A stretch of 5,532 bases of DNA from Opitutaceae bacterium UBA3033. GTDB lineage: Bacteria > Verrucomicrobiota > Verrucomicrobiia > Opitutales > Opitutaceae. Of this stretch, positions 1 to 5,532 are shown piece after piece. Both the position numbers and the translations under genes were made by a program. The stretch spans positions 1 to 5,532 of the forward strand of contig DFDG01000139.1 in NCBI GenBank assembly GCA_002367815.1, read 5' to 3'. The number at the start of each line of letters is the position of its first letter. The first letter of the stretch is position 1. Under the pieces are notes generated by a model that saw only the letters and a list, made by a program, of their open reading frames with translations, ran no database searches and was not told the DNA's origin.

Positions 1-929
1 AATTTGGACCATTTCTTGGACTGCTGCTCGTCGTGTGTCTTTTCTCCATCGATAGCGAAGTGCGGGAATTTTTCCTGAGTTATGCCAATTTCAAAATCAT
101 CCTCACCCAAACCGTGATCGTGGCCATCGGGGCATTGGGGATGACGTTGATCATCATTAGCGGTGGCATCGATTTGAGCGTGGGTTCGGTGATTGCATTT
201 ACGAGTGTCGTGGGCGCTTTGTTGATTCAACATGCTTGGCCCACCTTTGCGGTCGTGATGGCCGTCATTGCTGCTGGTGGTATGATCGGGTTGCTGAATG
301 GTACGGCCATCGCGGGCCTGCGCATGACGCCGTTCATCATCACACTTGGCACCTTGGGCATTGCACGAGGCGGGGCCAAGTGGTTGGCAAATAACGAAAC
401 GGTCAACTACGACATGTCACCCATCAATGGATGGATGACGACGTCGAACCCGTTCGGCTGGTCATTACCGGCGGGAGCTTGGGTGGCCTTGGGTTTGGCC
501 GTTATCTCCGCGGTGCTTTTGCGCCGAACCGTGTTCGGCCGTCATATTTTCGCGATTGGCTCCAATGAGGCCACGGCCCGGCTTTGCGGTGTGGCGACCG
601 TGCGCAACAAAATCTACATCTACGTGCTCGCGGGATGTTTTTTTGGCTTGGCGGGATTGATGCAATTATCGCGTCTTCGCCAAGGCGACCCAACCGTCGC
701 AATCGGAGTGGAGCTCGATATTATTGCGGCCGTAATCATCGGCGGAGCGAGCCTACATGGTGGGGTCGGCACGGTGTTGGGTTCAATGATCGGTGCATTG
801 ATCATGGCCGTGTTGCGCAACGGGTCGCAGCAGATGGGCTGGCCGACTTATTTCCAGGAAATCATCATCGGTGTGGTGATCATCGCCGCAGTGTTCCTCG
901 ACCGAATTAGGCAAACGCGGACAGATTGA
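1..929 (+). CDS. Sugar ABC transporter permease, RbsC-type (5' partial)
   Basis: Inner-membrane permease subunit of a carbohydrate ABC importer (BPD_transp_2 family, the family of ribose RbsC, xylose XylH and AraH). It would work with a periplasmic binding protein and a double-domain ATPase, neither of which is in the window. The frame is open to the left edge (Phe-Gly-Pro-Phe-Leu before the GTG at 33), so that GTG is an internal Val and the true start lies upstream. About 308 residues are visible, close to the roughly 320 of full-length relatives, so only a short N-terminal piece is missing. Family marks are GGIDLSVGSV after the second hydrophobic segment, the cytoplasmic loop AIGSNEATARLCGV (the ATPase-contacting region), and the C-terminal LDIIAAVIIGGASLHGG followed by GSMIGALIMAVLRNG. 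About eight hydrophobic segments can be picked out. The stop is TGA at 927-929. No same-strand gene follows, so this is the last gene of its operon. The family is secure; the transported sugar cannot be named. Confidence 0.93.
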   Translation, partial: FGPFLGLLLVVCLFSIDSEVREFFLSYANFKIILTQTVIVAIGALGMTLIIISGGIDLSVGSVIAFTSVVGALLIQHAWPTFAVVMAVIAAGGMIGLLNGTAIAGLRMTPFIITLGTLGIARGGAKWLANNETVNYDMSPINGWMTTSNPFGWSLPAGAWVALGLAVISAVLLRRTVFGRHIFAIGSNEATARLCGVATVRNKIYIYVLAGCFFGLAGLMQLSRLRQGDPTVAIGVELDIIAAVIIGGASLHGGVGTVLGSMIGALIMAVLRNGSQQMGWPTYFQEIIIGVVIIAAVFLDRIRQTRTD

Positions 930-1111
930 GAGGGGGCAGAAGAATAGATTATTGGGTAAGCTAAAATTTGCTGATCCTCAAAAACACATTGAATGCCTGG
1001 TCGGGCGAGGCGTCACTGCCGAGCCGCGGTATTTAGGAGAATTTCAAACCGGCTCTACCAGTTCAGCTTATCCAGTTCGCAGGAGTTTTTGTGTCCATGC
1101 CTACATAAACC
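930..1111. other. Intergenic gap between convergent genes, no gene seen
   Basis: This gap separates the permease stop (+ strand) from the nitrilase stop (- strand). It holds the stem with tandem G/A mismatches at 1004-1025, a CCGCGG palindrome at 1024-1029, a tRNA-reminiscent stretch on the - strand (about 1031-1070), and the heptamer CCAGTTC twice (1058-1064 and 1072-1078). A TTG-started open frame of 63 codons begins at 952, but it has no usable ribosome site, runs through the inverted repeat and into the antisense of the nitrilase end, and resembles nothing I know, so I do not call it. No clear GC-stem-plus-T-run terminator is visible for either gene. Confidence 0.6.
1004..1025. repeat. 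Inverted repeat with tandem G/A mismatches, REP-like
   Basis: The left arm GGCGAGGC (1004-1011) and right arm GCCGAGCC (1018-1025) enclose the six-base loop GTCACT. Three G/C pairs (1004-1006 with 1023-1025) and three more (1009-1011 with 1018-1020) flank an internal GA opposite GA (1007-1008 and 1021-1022), which in RNA can form tandem sheared G-A pairs. The arms are seen directly. That this belongs to a dispersed repeat family in Verrucomicrobiota-like genomes is an impression from memory of similar GC-rich motifs next to CCGCGG, not a verified match. It could help end transcription from either side, but no T-run follows the stem directly on either strand. Confidence 0.5.
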
Positions 1112-1891
1112 CTACCGATAACTGTCCGGTTGCAGATGTTTGAGCAAGGGAACGCGCTGGTGGAATTTTGCGATTTCGTCCAATTCAACATCGGCGCTAA
1201 TTATCATGTCTTTTAGTGGGTCACCTTGGGCCATAATTCTCCCGTGCGGATCAATAATCATGGACACTCCATAAAAACTGCGTCCCAGTTGAGCAGAACC
1301 TGCGACAAATATGCCATTATCCATTGCCCGTGACCGGAGTGCGAGTTCCCACTCATCCGCGGGTCCCAGCCAAGCGGTGGAGACCAAGGCGAGTTGCGCT
1401 CCGTTTTTGGCCAAGCTGCGGGCGGATTCGGGGAATCGCGTATCGTAACATATCCACATGCCTACTTTGACCTCATAAATCTTGGCTACGGGAAATGATG
1501 TGCCCGGAGCCGCCCAACCTGTCTCCGTGTCCCATAAATGCACTTTGCGATAACGTAGAACCTCGATGCCATTCCGGTCGAGCAACAGCATGGTGTTGTG
1601 CATGAGGCCAGTGGTGGGATCTTTTTCAACGAGGCCGGCGGCGATCGCCACATCGTGTTGAATGGCGAATGCGCCTAACTGATTACTGGTTGGACCGGGG
1701 ATTGGTTCTGCTGCCGCGACAATTATTTCCGGTTTGGCGTAACCCGTGACCGCCATCTCTGGCAGCACCAATAATTCCACCGCATCTTTGGCGGCAGCAA
1801 TTACCAACTGCTCGATCGTAGACAGATTGTTCTGCGCATCACCGTGGCGGGCGGTGTATTGCGCGCATCCGATTCTAAGTTTGGGGCCCAT
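1112..1891 (-). CDS. Nitrilase-family carbon-nitrogen hydrolase
   Basis: A 259-residue cytoplasmic hydrolase of the nitrilase superfamily, whose members cleave amide or carbamoyl C-N bonds through a Glu-Lys-Cys triad. All three residues are visible: Glu45 in LVLPEMAVTGY, Lys116 in RYRKVHLW, and Cys148 in MWICYDTRFPE. The N-terminus (KLRIGCAQY) and the C-terminal Arg-x-Pro-Leu-type tail match the usual ends, and the length is typical of a single-domain member, so the ATG at 1889-1891 is a good start. The stop is TAG. No Shine-Dalgarno sequence precedes it. The gene begins 13 bases after the N-acetylglutamate synthase stop, which implies cotranscription and perhaps coupled translation. The RKVHLWDTE segment and single-domain size fit the amidase branches (omega-amidase, deaminated-glutathione amidase, carbamoylputrescine or aliphatic amidase-like). 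The sequence alone does not decide between these, so the substrate is left open. The family call is near certain. Confidence 0.93.
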   Translation of the reverse strand: MGPKLRIGCAQYTARHGDAQNNLSTIEQLVIAAAKDAVELLVLPEMAVTGYAKPEIIVAAAEPIPGPTSNQLGAFAIQHDVAIAAGLVEKDPTTGLMHNTMLLLDRNGIEVLRYRKVHLWDTETGWAAPGTSFPVAKIYEVKVGMWICYDTRFPESARSLAKNGAQLALVSTAWLGPADEWELALRSRAMDNGIFVAGSAQLGRSFYGVSMIIDPHGRIMAQGDPLKDMIISADVELDEIAKFHQRVPLLKHLQPDSYR

Positions 1892-1904
1892 GAGGGGAAC
1901 GATA

Positions 1905-3248
1905 TCAGACCAAGGCCTTGCTCAACACTTTGGCGTTTCGACCACTGGTCTCGTAGAGTTTGAGTCGGTTTTCCGGTAGAATGGTTTTCTCCGCTTCGGA
2001 GAATCCACACACATTGATGAAGAAACCAAAGCTTTGGGTGGAAACAGCCATGATATTTGTGGCCCCGCGTTCCTTGGCCATCATGCAGGCATACTCGACC
2101 ATTTTCTTGCCGATCCCCCGGTTGTGGTAAAACGGCAGCACGTAGAGCGAACCGATTTCCGCTGAGATTGTTTCCCCGGGATTGGTTATGAGGGTGACAC
2201 AAGCGATGATGTTTTCGTCGATTTCATAGACGTAGAACTGGTCGATGTTTTTCTCGATGGCTTGTTGGGTGCGATGCAACAGCTCCTCACGTTTTACCGC
2301 TGCCCGGGTAAGACTGTAAATAAAGCGCACATCACGCCGGGTGGCTTTGCGGATTTGCTGATAATCGTTGCCGTAAACGAGTGTCCCGACGCCCTCATTG
2401 GAGAAGATTTCATTGAGGAGACTGTCGAACAGACGCCCATCAACGATGTGCACCCGAGGCGTGCCCGTATCGATAGCGCGCACGGCATTGATGGCCTTGC
2501 TGCGGCATAGTTCGGTAATCTGATCAGGAGCCGTGGCGAGCTGCTGGCGCAGAACTTCGACGGAGATTTGCCGACGCAACTCCTGGTTGATCACCAATCC
2601 GGCTTGGGGGGTCAGGTAAATGATCTTCGTTGCAAGCAGCGCTTCGGCGAGTTCGGCGGCGAGCAAATCGGAATTGACCCGCAAGGAGCGCCCATCCGGT
2701 CCGAACGCCAATGGAGCCATGACGGGAATCACCTGATCCTTGATCAGACTGTTGATAAACTCCTTGTCGATACGCTCAACTTTGCCGGTGTACTGTTGAT
2801 CAACGCCCTTGAGTATGCCCATCGGCAGAGCGCGCACGGAGTTGGTGATCACGCCCTTGAGATTATTTTGGGCCAGCCCTTCGAGGATAAGGTGCGAGAC
2901 GCGGGATGAGGCGCGAATCGCTAGATCCAAAGTAGCCGAATCCGTTACCCCGGCACCATAAATATCGGTAATGGGGATTTTACGAAGCTCGGAAAGTTCC
3001 TGGATTTGCTGGCCAATGCCGTGAACCAGGACGACCTTGATGCCCAAGCTTCTCAGCACGGCGAGATCCACTAATAGATTGCTGAAATTCTCATCAGCGA
3101 CGATAGCTCCATCCAAGGCGATGACAAATATCTGCCCTTGAAATCGGGGCACATATTGCAGGATCCCACGCAGGTCCGTGGGTTTAATCATGGTCGCCAA
3201 GGCCGGATTGGCCGCAGCGGGAGGGGGATTTGAGGTGCCTGTGGTCAT
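1905..3248 (-). CDS. argA: N-acetylglutamate synthase, classical ArgA type (AAK + GNAT domains)
   Basis: Catalyses acetyl-CoA + L-glutamate to N-acetylglutamate, the first step of arginine biosynthesis, in the cytoplasm. Numbering from the ATG at 3246-3248 (447 residues; E. coli ArgA has 443), residues about 36-295 form an amino-acid-kinase-like domain: FVIALDGAIV, then ENFSNLLVDLAVLRSLGI, then VVLVHGIGQQI. Residues about 297-447 form the GNAT acetyltransferase domain, with the acetyl-CoA loop NRGIGK at 376-381 and the family-typical end LPENRLKLYETSGRNAKVL. In this family the kinase-like domain is regulatory, binding arginine for feedback inhibition; here it lacks an evident kinase glycine/lysine signature. 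Start choice is uncertain. A TTG at 3288-3290 would add 14 residues and overlap the previous stop as TTGA; the ATG at 3189-3191 would drop a Pro/Ala-rich leader of 19 residues. No start has a Shine-Dalgarno sequence. The gene is the middle member of the - strand block. An AAK domain fused to GNAT separates it from ArgB kinases and from short GNAT-only synthases. Confidence 0.92.
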   Translation of the reverse strand: MTTGTSNPPPAAANPALATMIKPTDLRGILQYVPRFQGQIFVIALDGAIVADENFSNLLVDLAVLRSLGIKVVLVHGIGQQIQELSELRKIPITDIYGAGVTDSATLDLAIRASSRVSHLILEGLAQNNLKGVITNSVRALPMGILKGVDQQYTGKVERIDKEFINSLIKDQVIPVMAPLAFGPDGRSLRVNSDLLAAELAEALLATKIIYLTPQAGLVINQELRRQISVEVLRQQLATAPDQITELCRSKAINAVRAIDTGTPRVHIVDGRLFDSLLNEIFSNEGVGTLVYGNDYQQIRKATRRDVRFIYSLTRAAVKREELLHRTQQAIEKNIDQFYVYEIDENIIACVTLITNPGETISAEIGSLYVLPFYHNRGIGKKMVEYACMMAKERGATNIMAVSTQSFGFFINVCGFSEAEKTILPENRLKLYETSGRNAKVLSKALV

Positions 3249-3286
3249 AACCGAGGGTTTGGTTCTCAATGAAGGAGCCTGTCTCG

Positions 3287-3904
3287 TCAATTAACTTGCA
3301 TGGCCCAGATGAGGGAAGCATCACGCCCAACCAATTGTATTTGGTAGCCGCCCGGGGCCAGAGTTCCGCCCGGAACCACGAGTTGCACATGGTTGGTGCG
3401 GTTGCGACTGAGGAGTTCTCCTTCGAGTTTTTCAAATTCCGGCACAATGAAAATTTTGCCATCACGCACATAGAGGTGAGCCGCACTTAGCTGCTGGTTA
3501 TTGCTGGAGACCAGGCAATCGAAAATGATCCGGACGGGAAGAAGAGCACTAATTTGCGCAGGCGCCTGCACGCCTTGATAAGAGTCAGGCAATTGGGGCT
3601 GATCAAACAGGCTGTTGGCCAAATCAGTCGGTATGCCTCCGAAGACTGTTTTAATATAGGCGGTGGCAGGAGCGGCTGGCTCATTGGTGGGCAGTTCGGC
3701 ATTCAGGGTGATACGTCGATATCCGGCGGTCAGTAAATTGTGGGTTTGGCCACGGGTCTTGATATCGCTGTAGGGTTCATATGATCGATTGGGCTTGCGG
3801 TAATGCAGGGTCAAATAGGTGTAGCCGCCCATAAACAGAACGATCGCGATTGCGATCCACTTCATGGACCAAGGCTTCTTGGGCTGATTCGATAACTCTG
3901 GCAT
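3287..3904 (-). CDS. Hypothetical single-pass membrane-anchored protein
   Basis: A 205-residue protein that I do not recognise. After a short Lys/Pro-containing N-terminus comes one hydrophobic segment (residues about 14-33, MKWIAIAIVLFMGGYTYLTL) with positive residues before it and Arg/Lys after it, so it is probably an uncleaved anchor with most of the chain outside the cytoplasm. The next stretch, SYEPYSDIKTRGQ, is Tyr- and charge-rich. The remainder (about 60-205) looks like a small beta-rich domain ending in a Gly-rich hairpin (VPGGTLAPGGYQIQLVGRD). There is no lipobox and no catalytic motif; the only Cys is at residue 130. The ATG at 3902-3904 gives the full frame; a second ATG at 3863-3865 would begin directly at the membrane segment. 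It is the first gene of the block and runs into or abuts argA. Coding is supported by its length, a coherent membrane-protein layout and tight packing with argA; function is unknown. Confidence 0.75.
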   Translation of the reverse strand: MPELSNQPKKPWSMKWIAIAIVLFMGGYTYLTLHYRKPNRSYEPYSDIKTRGQTHNLLTAGYRRITLNAELPTNEPAAPATAYIKTVFGGIPTDLANSLFDQPQLPDSYQGVQAPAQISALLPVRIIFDCLVSSNNQQLSAAHLYVRDGKIFIVPEFEKLEGELLSRNRTNHVQLVVPGGTLAPGGYQIQLVGRDASLIWAMQVN

Positions 3905-3988
3905 GGGAGTAGCCGAGTAATGCGGCTCTTACCAAGTGCGCAAATAAATTTGCTCCGGCCCCTTGGCAGTGTTTCGTTGGCGAACTAC
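3905..3988. promoter_or_regulatory. Divergent intergenic region, promoters for proS and the - strand block
   Basis: These 84 bases separate the starts of two divergent genes, so promoters for both must lie here or within the neighbouring gene ends. An AT-rich core (about 3941-3952, CAAATAAATTTG) is the only place resembling -10 elements, and it could serve either strand. I find no pair of -35/-10 boxes at good spacing and do not name any. A small hairpin with 5-base arms, AGCCG (3911-3915) and CGGCT (3923-3927), sits just upstream of the hypothetical protein's ATG and would fall in its leader RNA. No Shine-Dalgarno sequence is present before either start. Confidence 0.45.
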
Positions 3989-5532
3989 ATGAAACTCTGG
4001 TCCAAGTATTTTATCCCCACATTGAAGGAAAGCCCTGCTGATGCCGAAATTGCGTCGCATAAGCTGCTCATGCGCGCGGGCTTGGTGCGTAAATTGGGGG
4101 CCGGGTTGTATACTTACATGCCATTGGGCCAACGGGTGATGCAGAAGATAACGCAAATCTGCCGTGAAGAAATGGACCGCGCCGGCGGTATTGAGCTGTG
4201 GATGCCACACTTGCACCCCGCCGAAAATTGGCAGAATGGTACGCGCTGGACCGCGACCCGGGAAATTATGTTCCGGGCCGACAGTGCGGGTGATGGTCAG
4301 CGCATGGCTCAGGAGCCAGAGTTCGTGCTGGGGCCGACCCATGAGGAGGTGGTTACGCCGTTGATCAAAAACGAACTGACTAGTTATCGGGATCTGCCTA
4401 AAAATTTCTATCAGATCGCAACAAAATTTCGGAACGAGATTAGGCCCCGTTTTGGACTGATGCGGGCGAAGGAATTTGTGATGATGGATGCTTATTCATT
4501 TGATGCGGATGACGCCGGTGCGGTGAAAAACTATCATGCCATGAAGGATGCTTATGTGGCGTTCTTCAAACGTTTGGGTATTCTCGCCATTGCGGTCGAA
4601 GCTGATACCGGCGTGATGGGCGGTGATTATTCCCATGAATTTATGGTTCCGGCGGAAATAGGTGACGACGATATCATCTATTGCGAGGAAAGCGGTTATG
4701 CCGCGAATCGTGAGAAAGCGACCAGTGGATTAATGCCCAAGGACTTCACGGATGTTGAAGCGAGCGGTGAACTTGAAGAGTTTGCGACGCCCGGAGTCAC
4801 CACCATCAAAGCTCTGGCGAAAGACCCATATAATGTGGCGCCTGAGGCGCAGTTCAAGACGCTCGTTTATAATGGAGACGGCAAGCCTTTCTTGGTGATT
4901 TTACGCGGTAACGATGATTTGGAGGAAGCCAAGCTTGGCAGCTTGGGATTTGATGTCGTCCGGCCTGCGACGCCGGACGAGATTGCTCCACTCATGGGAG
5001 CGAAGCCCGGTAGCTTGGGTGCGATCAAAGGCACCTTGGGCAAGCCCGAGGCACTCGCAGGAATATTTGCTGACGAAACGATCCGCCTGATTGGCAACGG
5101 TACGACCGGGGCGAACAAGGACGGATTTCACGTGCGAAATGTCAATGTGACGCGCGATCTGGCGATAGCGAAGTTTGGTGATTTCCGGCGCGTGCGCGCG
5201 GGTGAACCCTGCCCATTGTCGGGCCAACCTTTGAAGAGTCGACGTGGTATTGAAGTCGGCCACATCTTTGTCCTCGGCACCAAGTATGCCGAGAAATTCA
5301 ACGCGGTTTACACGGATGATCAGAAAGAGTCCCGCCATATGGTCATGGGTTGTTACGGCATTGGCATTAGCCGCACCATGCAGGCGATCATTGAACAAGG
5401 CCACGACGATAACGGTATCGTATGGCCGTGGAATGCAGCGCCGTTTCAGGTTATAGTTACCCTGTTGGATCCTCAGGATGAAGCGGCTGCTGCCGTGGCC
5501 AAAAAACTTGGGGCCGCAGCCGAACAAGCTGG
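3989..5532 (+). CDS. proS: Prolyl-tRNA synthetase, long bacterial type with editing insertion (3' partial)
   Basis: Charges tRNA-Pro with proline in the cytoplasm (class II synthetase). The frame opens at the ATG at 3989-3991 (MKLWSKYFIPTLKESPADAE, the usual ProRS beginning) and stays open to the right edge: 514 full codons of about 570 expected. Visible landmarks are the motif 1 region (about 36-80), the TxE loop GPTHEE at 115-120, motif 2 around KFRNEIRPRFG (146-156) with MRAKEFVMMDAYSF, the editing insertion (about 225-400) with Lys290 in FKTLV and GANKDGFH at 374-381, CPLSG at 408-412, motif 3 MGCYGIGISR ending at Arg462, and the start of the anticodon-binding domain (APFQVIV, 484-490). 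The insertion marks the E. coli-like form, which in studied members clears Ala-tRNA-Pro. Its GxxxP loop reads GSLGA here (341-345), so the Pro is replaced. The frame is also open upstream with TTG codons at 3977 and 3950, but homology favours the ATG. It is divergent from the argA block. The identity is very secure. Confidence 0.97.
   Translation, partial: MKLWSKYFIPTLKESPADAEIASHKLLMRAGLVRKLGAGLYTYMPLGQRVMQKITQICREEMDRAGGIELWMPHLHPAENWQNGTRWTATREIMFRADSAGDGQRMAQEPEFVLGPTHEEVVTPLIKNELTSYRDLPKNFYQIATKFRNEIRPRFGLMRAKEFVMMDAYSFDADDAGAVKNYHAMKDAYVAFFKRLGILAIAVEADTGVMGGDYSHEFMVPAEIGDDDIIYCEESGYAANREKATSGLMPKDFTDVEASGELEEFATPGVTTIKALAKDPYNVAPEAQFKTLVYNGDGKPFLVILRGNDDLEEAKLGSLGFDVVRPATPDEIAPLMGAKPGSLGAIKGTLGKPEALAGIFADETIRLIGNGTTGANKDGFHVRNVNVTRDLAIAKFGDFRRVRAGEPCPLSGQPLKSRRGIEVGHIFVLGTKYAEKFNAVYTDDQKESRHMVMGCYGIGISRTMQAIIEQGHDDNGIVWPWNAAPFQVIVTLLDPQDEAAAAVAKKLGAAAEQA

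Noticed and set aside
584..910. 108-codon + strand open frame inside the permease
   Set aside because: It is an alternative frame within a clearly conserved permease, rich in Arg and Trp, with no family resemblance.
1004..1025. Rho-independent terminator for the permease or nitrilase
   Set aside because: The stem is interrupted by a GA/GA mismatch and no T-run follows directly on either strand; the nearest TTTTT on the - strand is about 20 bases beyond it.
1031..1100. Functional tRNA gene on the - strand
   Set aside because: Acceptor and anticodon stems cannot be formed; only D-arm-like and T-loop-like words are present.
952..1143. 63-codon + strand open frame starting with TTG
   Set aside because: It has a rare start codon and no properly spaced ribosome site, runs through the inverted repeat and into the antisense of the nitrilase end, and looks like no known protein.
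1801..2202. 133-codon - strand frame across the argA/nitrilase junction
   Set aside because: It overlaps the conserved GNAT end of ArgA and the start of the nitrilase in another frame; both of those have full motifs.
3929..4342. 137-codon - strand open frame over the proS start
   Set aside because: It is antisense to the conserved N-terminus of proS, overlaps the divergent promoter region, and has a composition typical of a shadow frame (His, Arg and Gln rich).
4901..5527. 208-codon - strand open frame opposite proS
   Set aside because: It lies wholly antisense to a secure, motif-complete prolyl-tRNA synthetase and its translation has no recognisable domain; it is a shadow frame.
1..5532. 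CRISPR array, insertion sequence, phage or defence system
   Set aside because: There are no regularly spaced direct repeats, transposase or integrase motifs, or recognisable defence proteins; the window is metabolic and housekeeping genes.

Overview
This is an ordinary-looking chromosomal segment of a Gram-negative-type bacterium. It carries five protein-coding genes and one short non-coding stretch with repeat-like structure. Gene content, base composition and the flavour of the proteins suggest a member of the Verrucomicrobiota (possibly the Pedosphaera/Limisphaerales side). That rests on recognition, not on a search, and should be held loosely. I see no RNA gene, CRISPR array, insertion sequence, phage gene or defence system.

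Layout, left to right. (1) Positions 1-929, + strand: the 3' part of an RbsC-type sugar ABC-transporter permease; its start lies left of the window. (2) 930-1111: a 182-base gap between convergent genes. It holds a compact inverted repeat with tandem G/A mismatches and a stretch that loosely resembles a tRNA D-arm plus T-loop, and is probably a dispersed repeat. (3) 1112-3904, - strand: a three-gene block read right to left. First comes a small single-pass membrane-anchored protein of unknown function, then a classical ArgA-type N-acetylglutamate synthase (amino-acid-kinase-like domain plus GNAT domain), then a nitrilase-family carbon-nitrogen hydrolase. The spacing is tight: the first two genes either abut within 41 bases or overlap by 4 bases, depending on the argA start, and 13 bases separate argA from the nitrilase. 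This implies one transcript. (4) 3905-3988: an 84-base divergent promoter region. (5) 3989 to the right edge, + strand: proS, prolyl-tRNA synthetase of the long bacterial type with an inserted editing domain; its C-terminus lies beyond the window.

The - strand block starts arginine biosynthesis (acetylation of glutamate) and adds an amidase-type enzyme of unknown substrate. proS is housekeeping and merely divergent. The permease belongs to a separate carbohydrate-uptake operon that ends here. The points most worth checking are the non-coding repeat at about 994-1080, the argA-nitrilase pairing, the unassigned membrane protein upstream of argA, the Pro-to-Ala change in the GxxxP loop of the ProRS editing domain, and the absence of Shine-Dalgarno sequences before all four visible starts.
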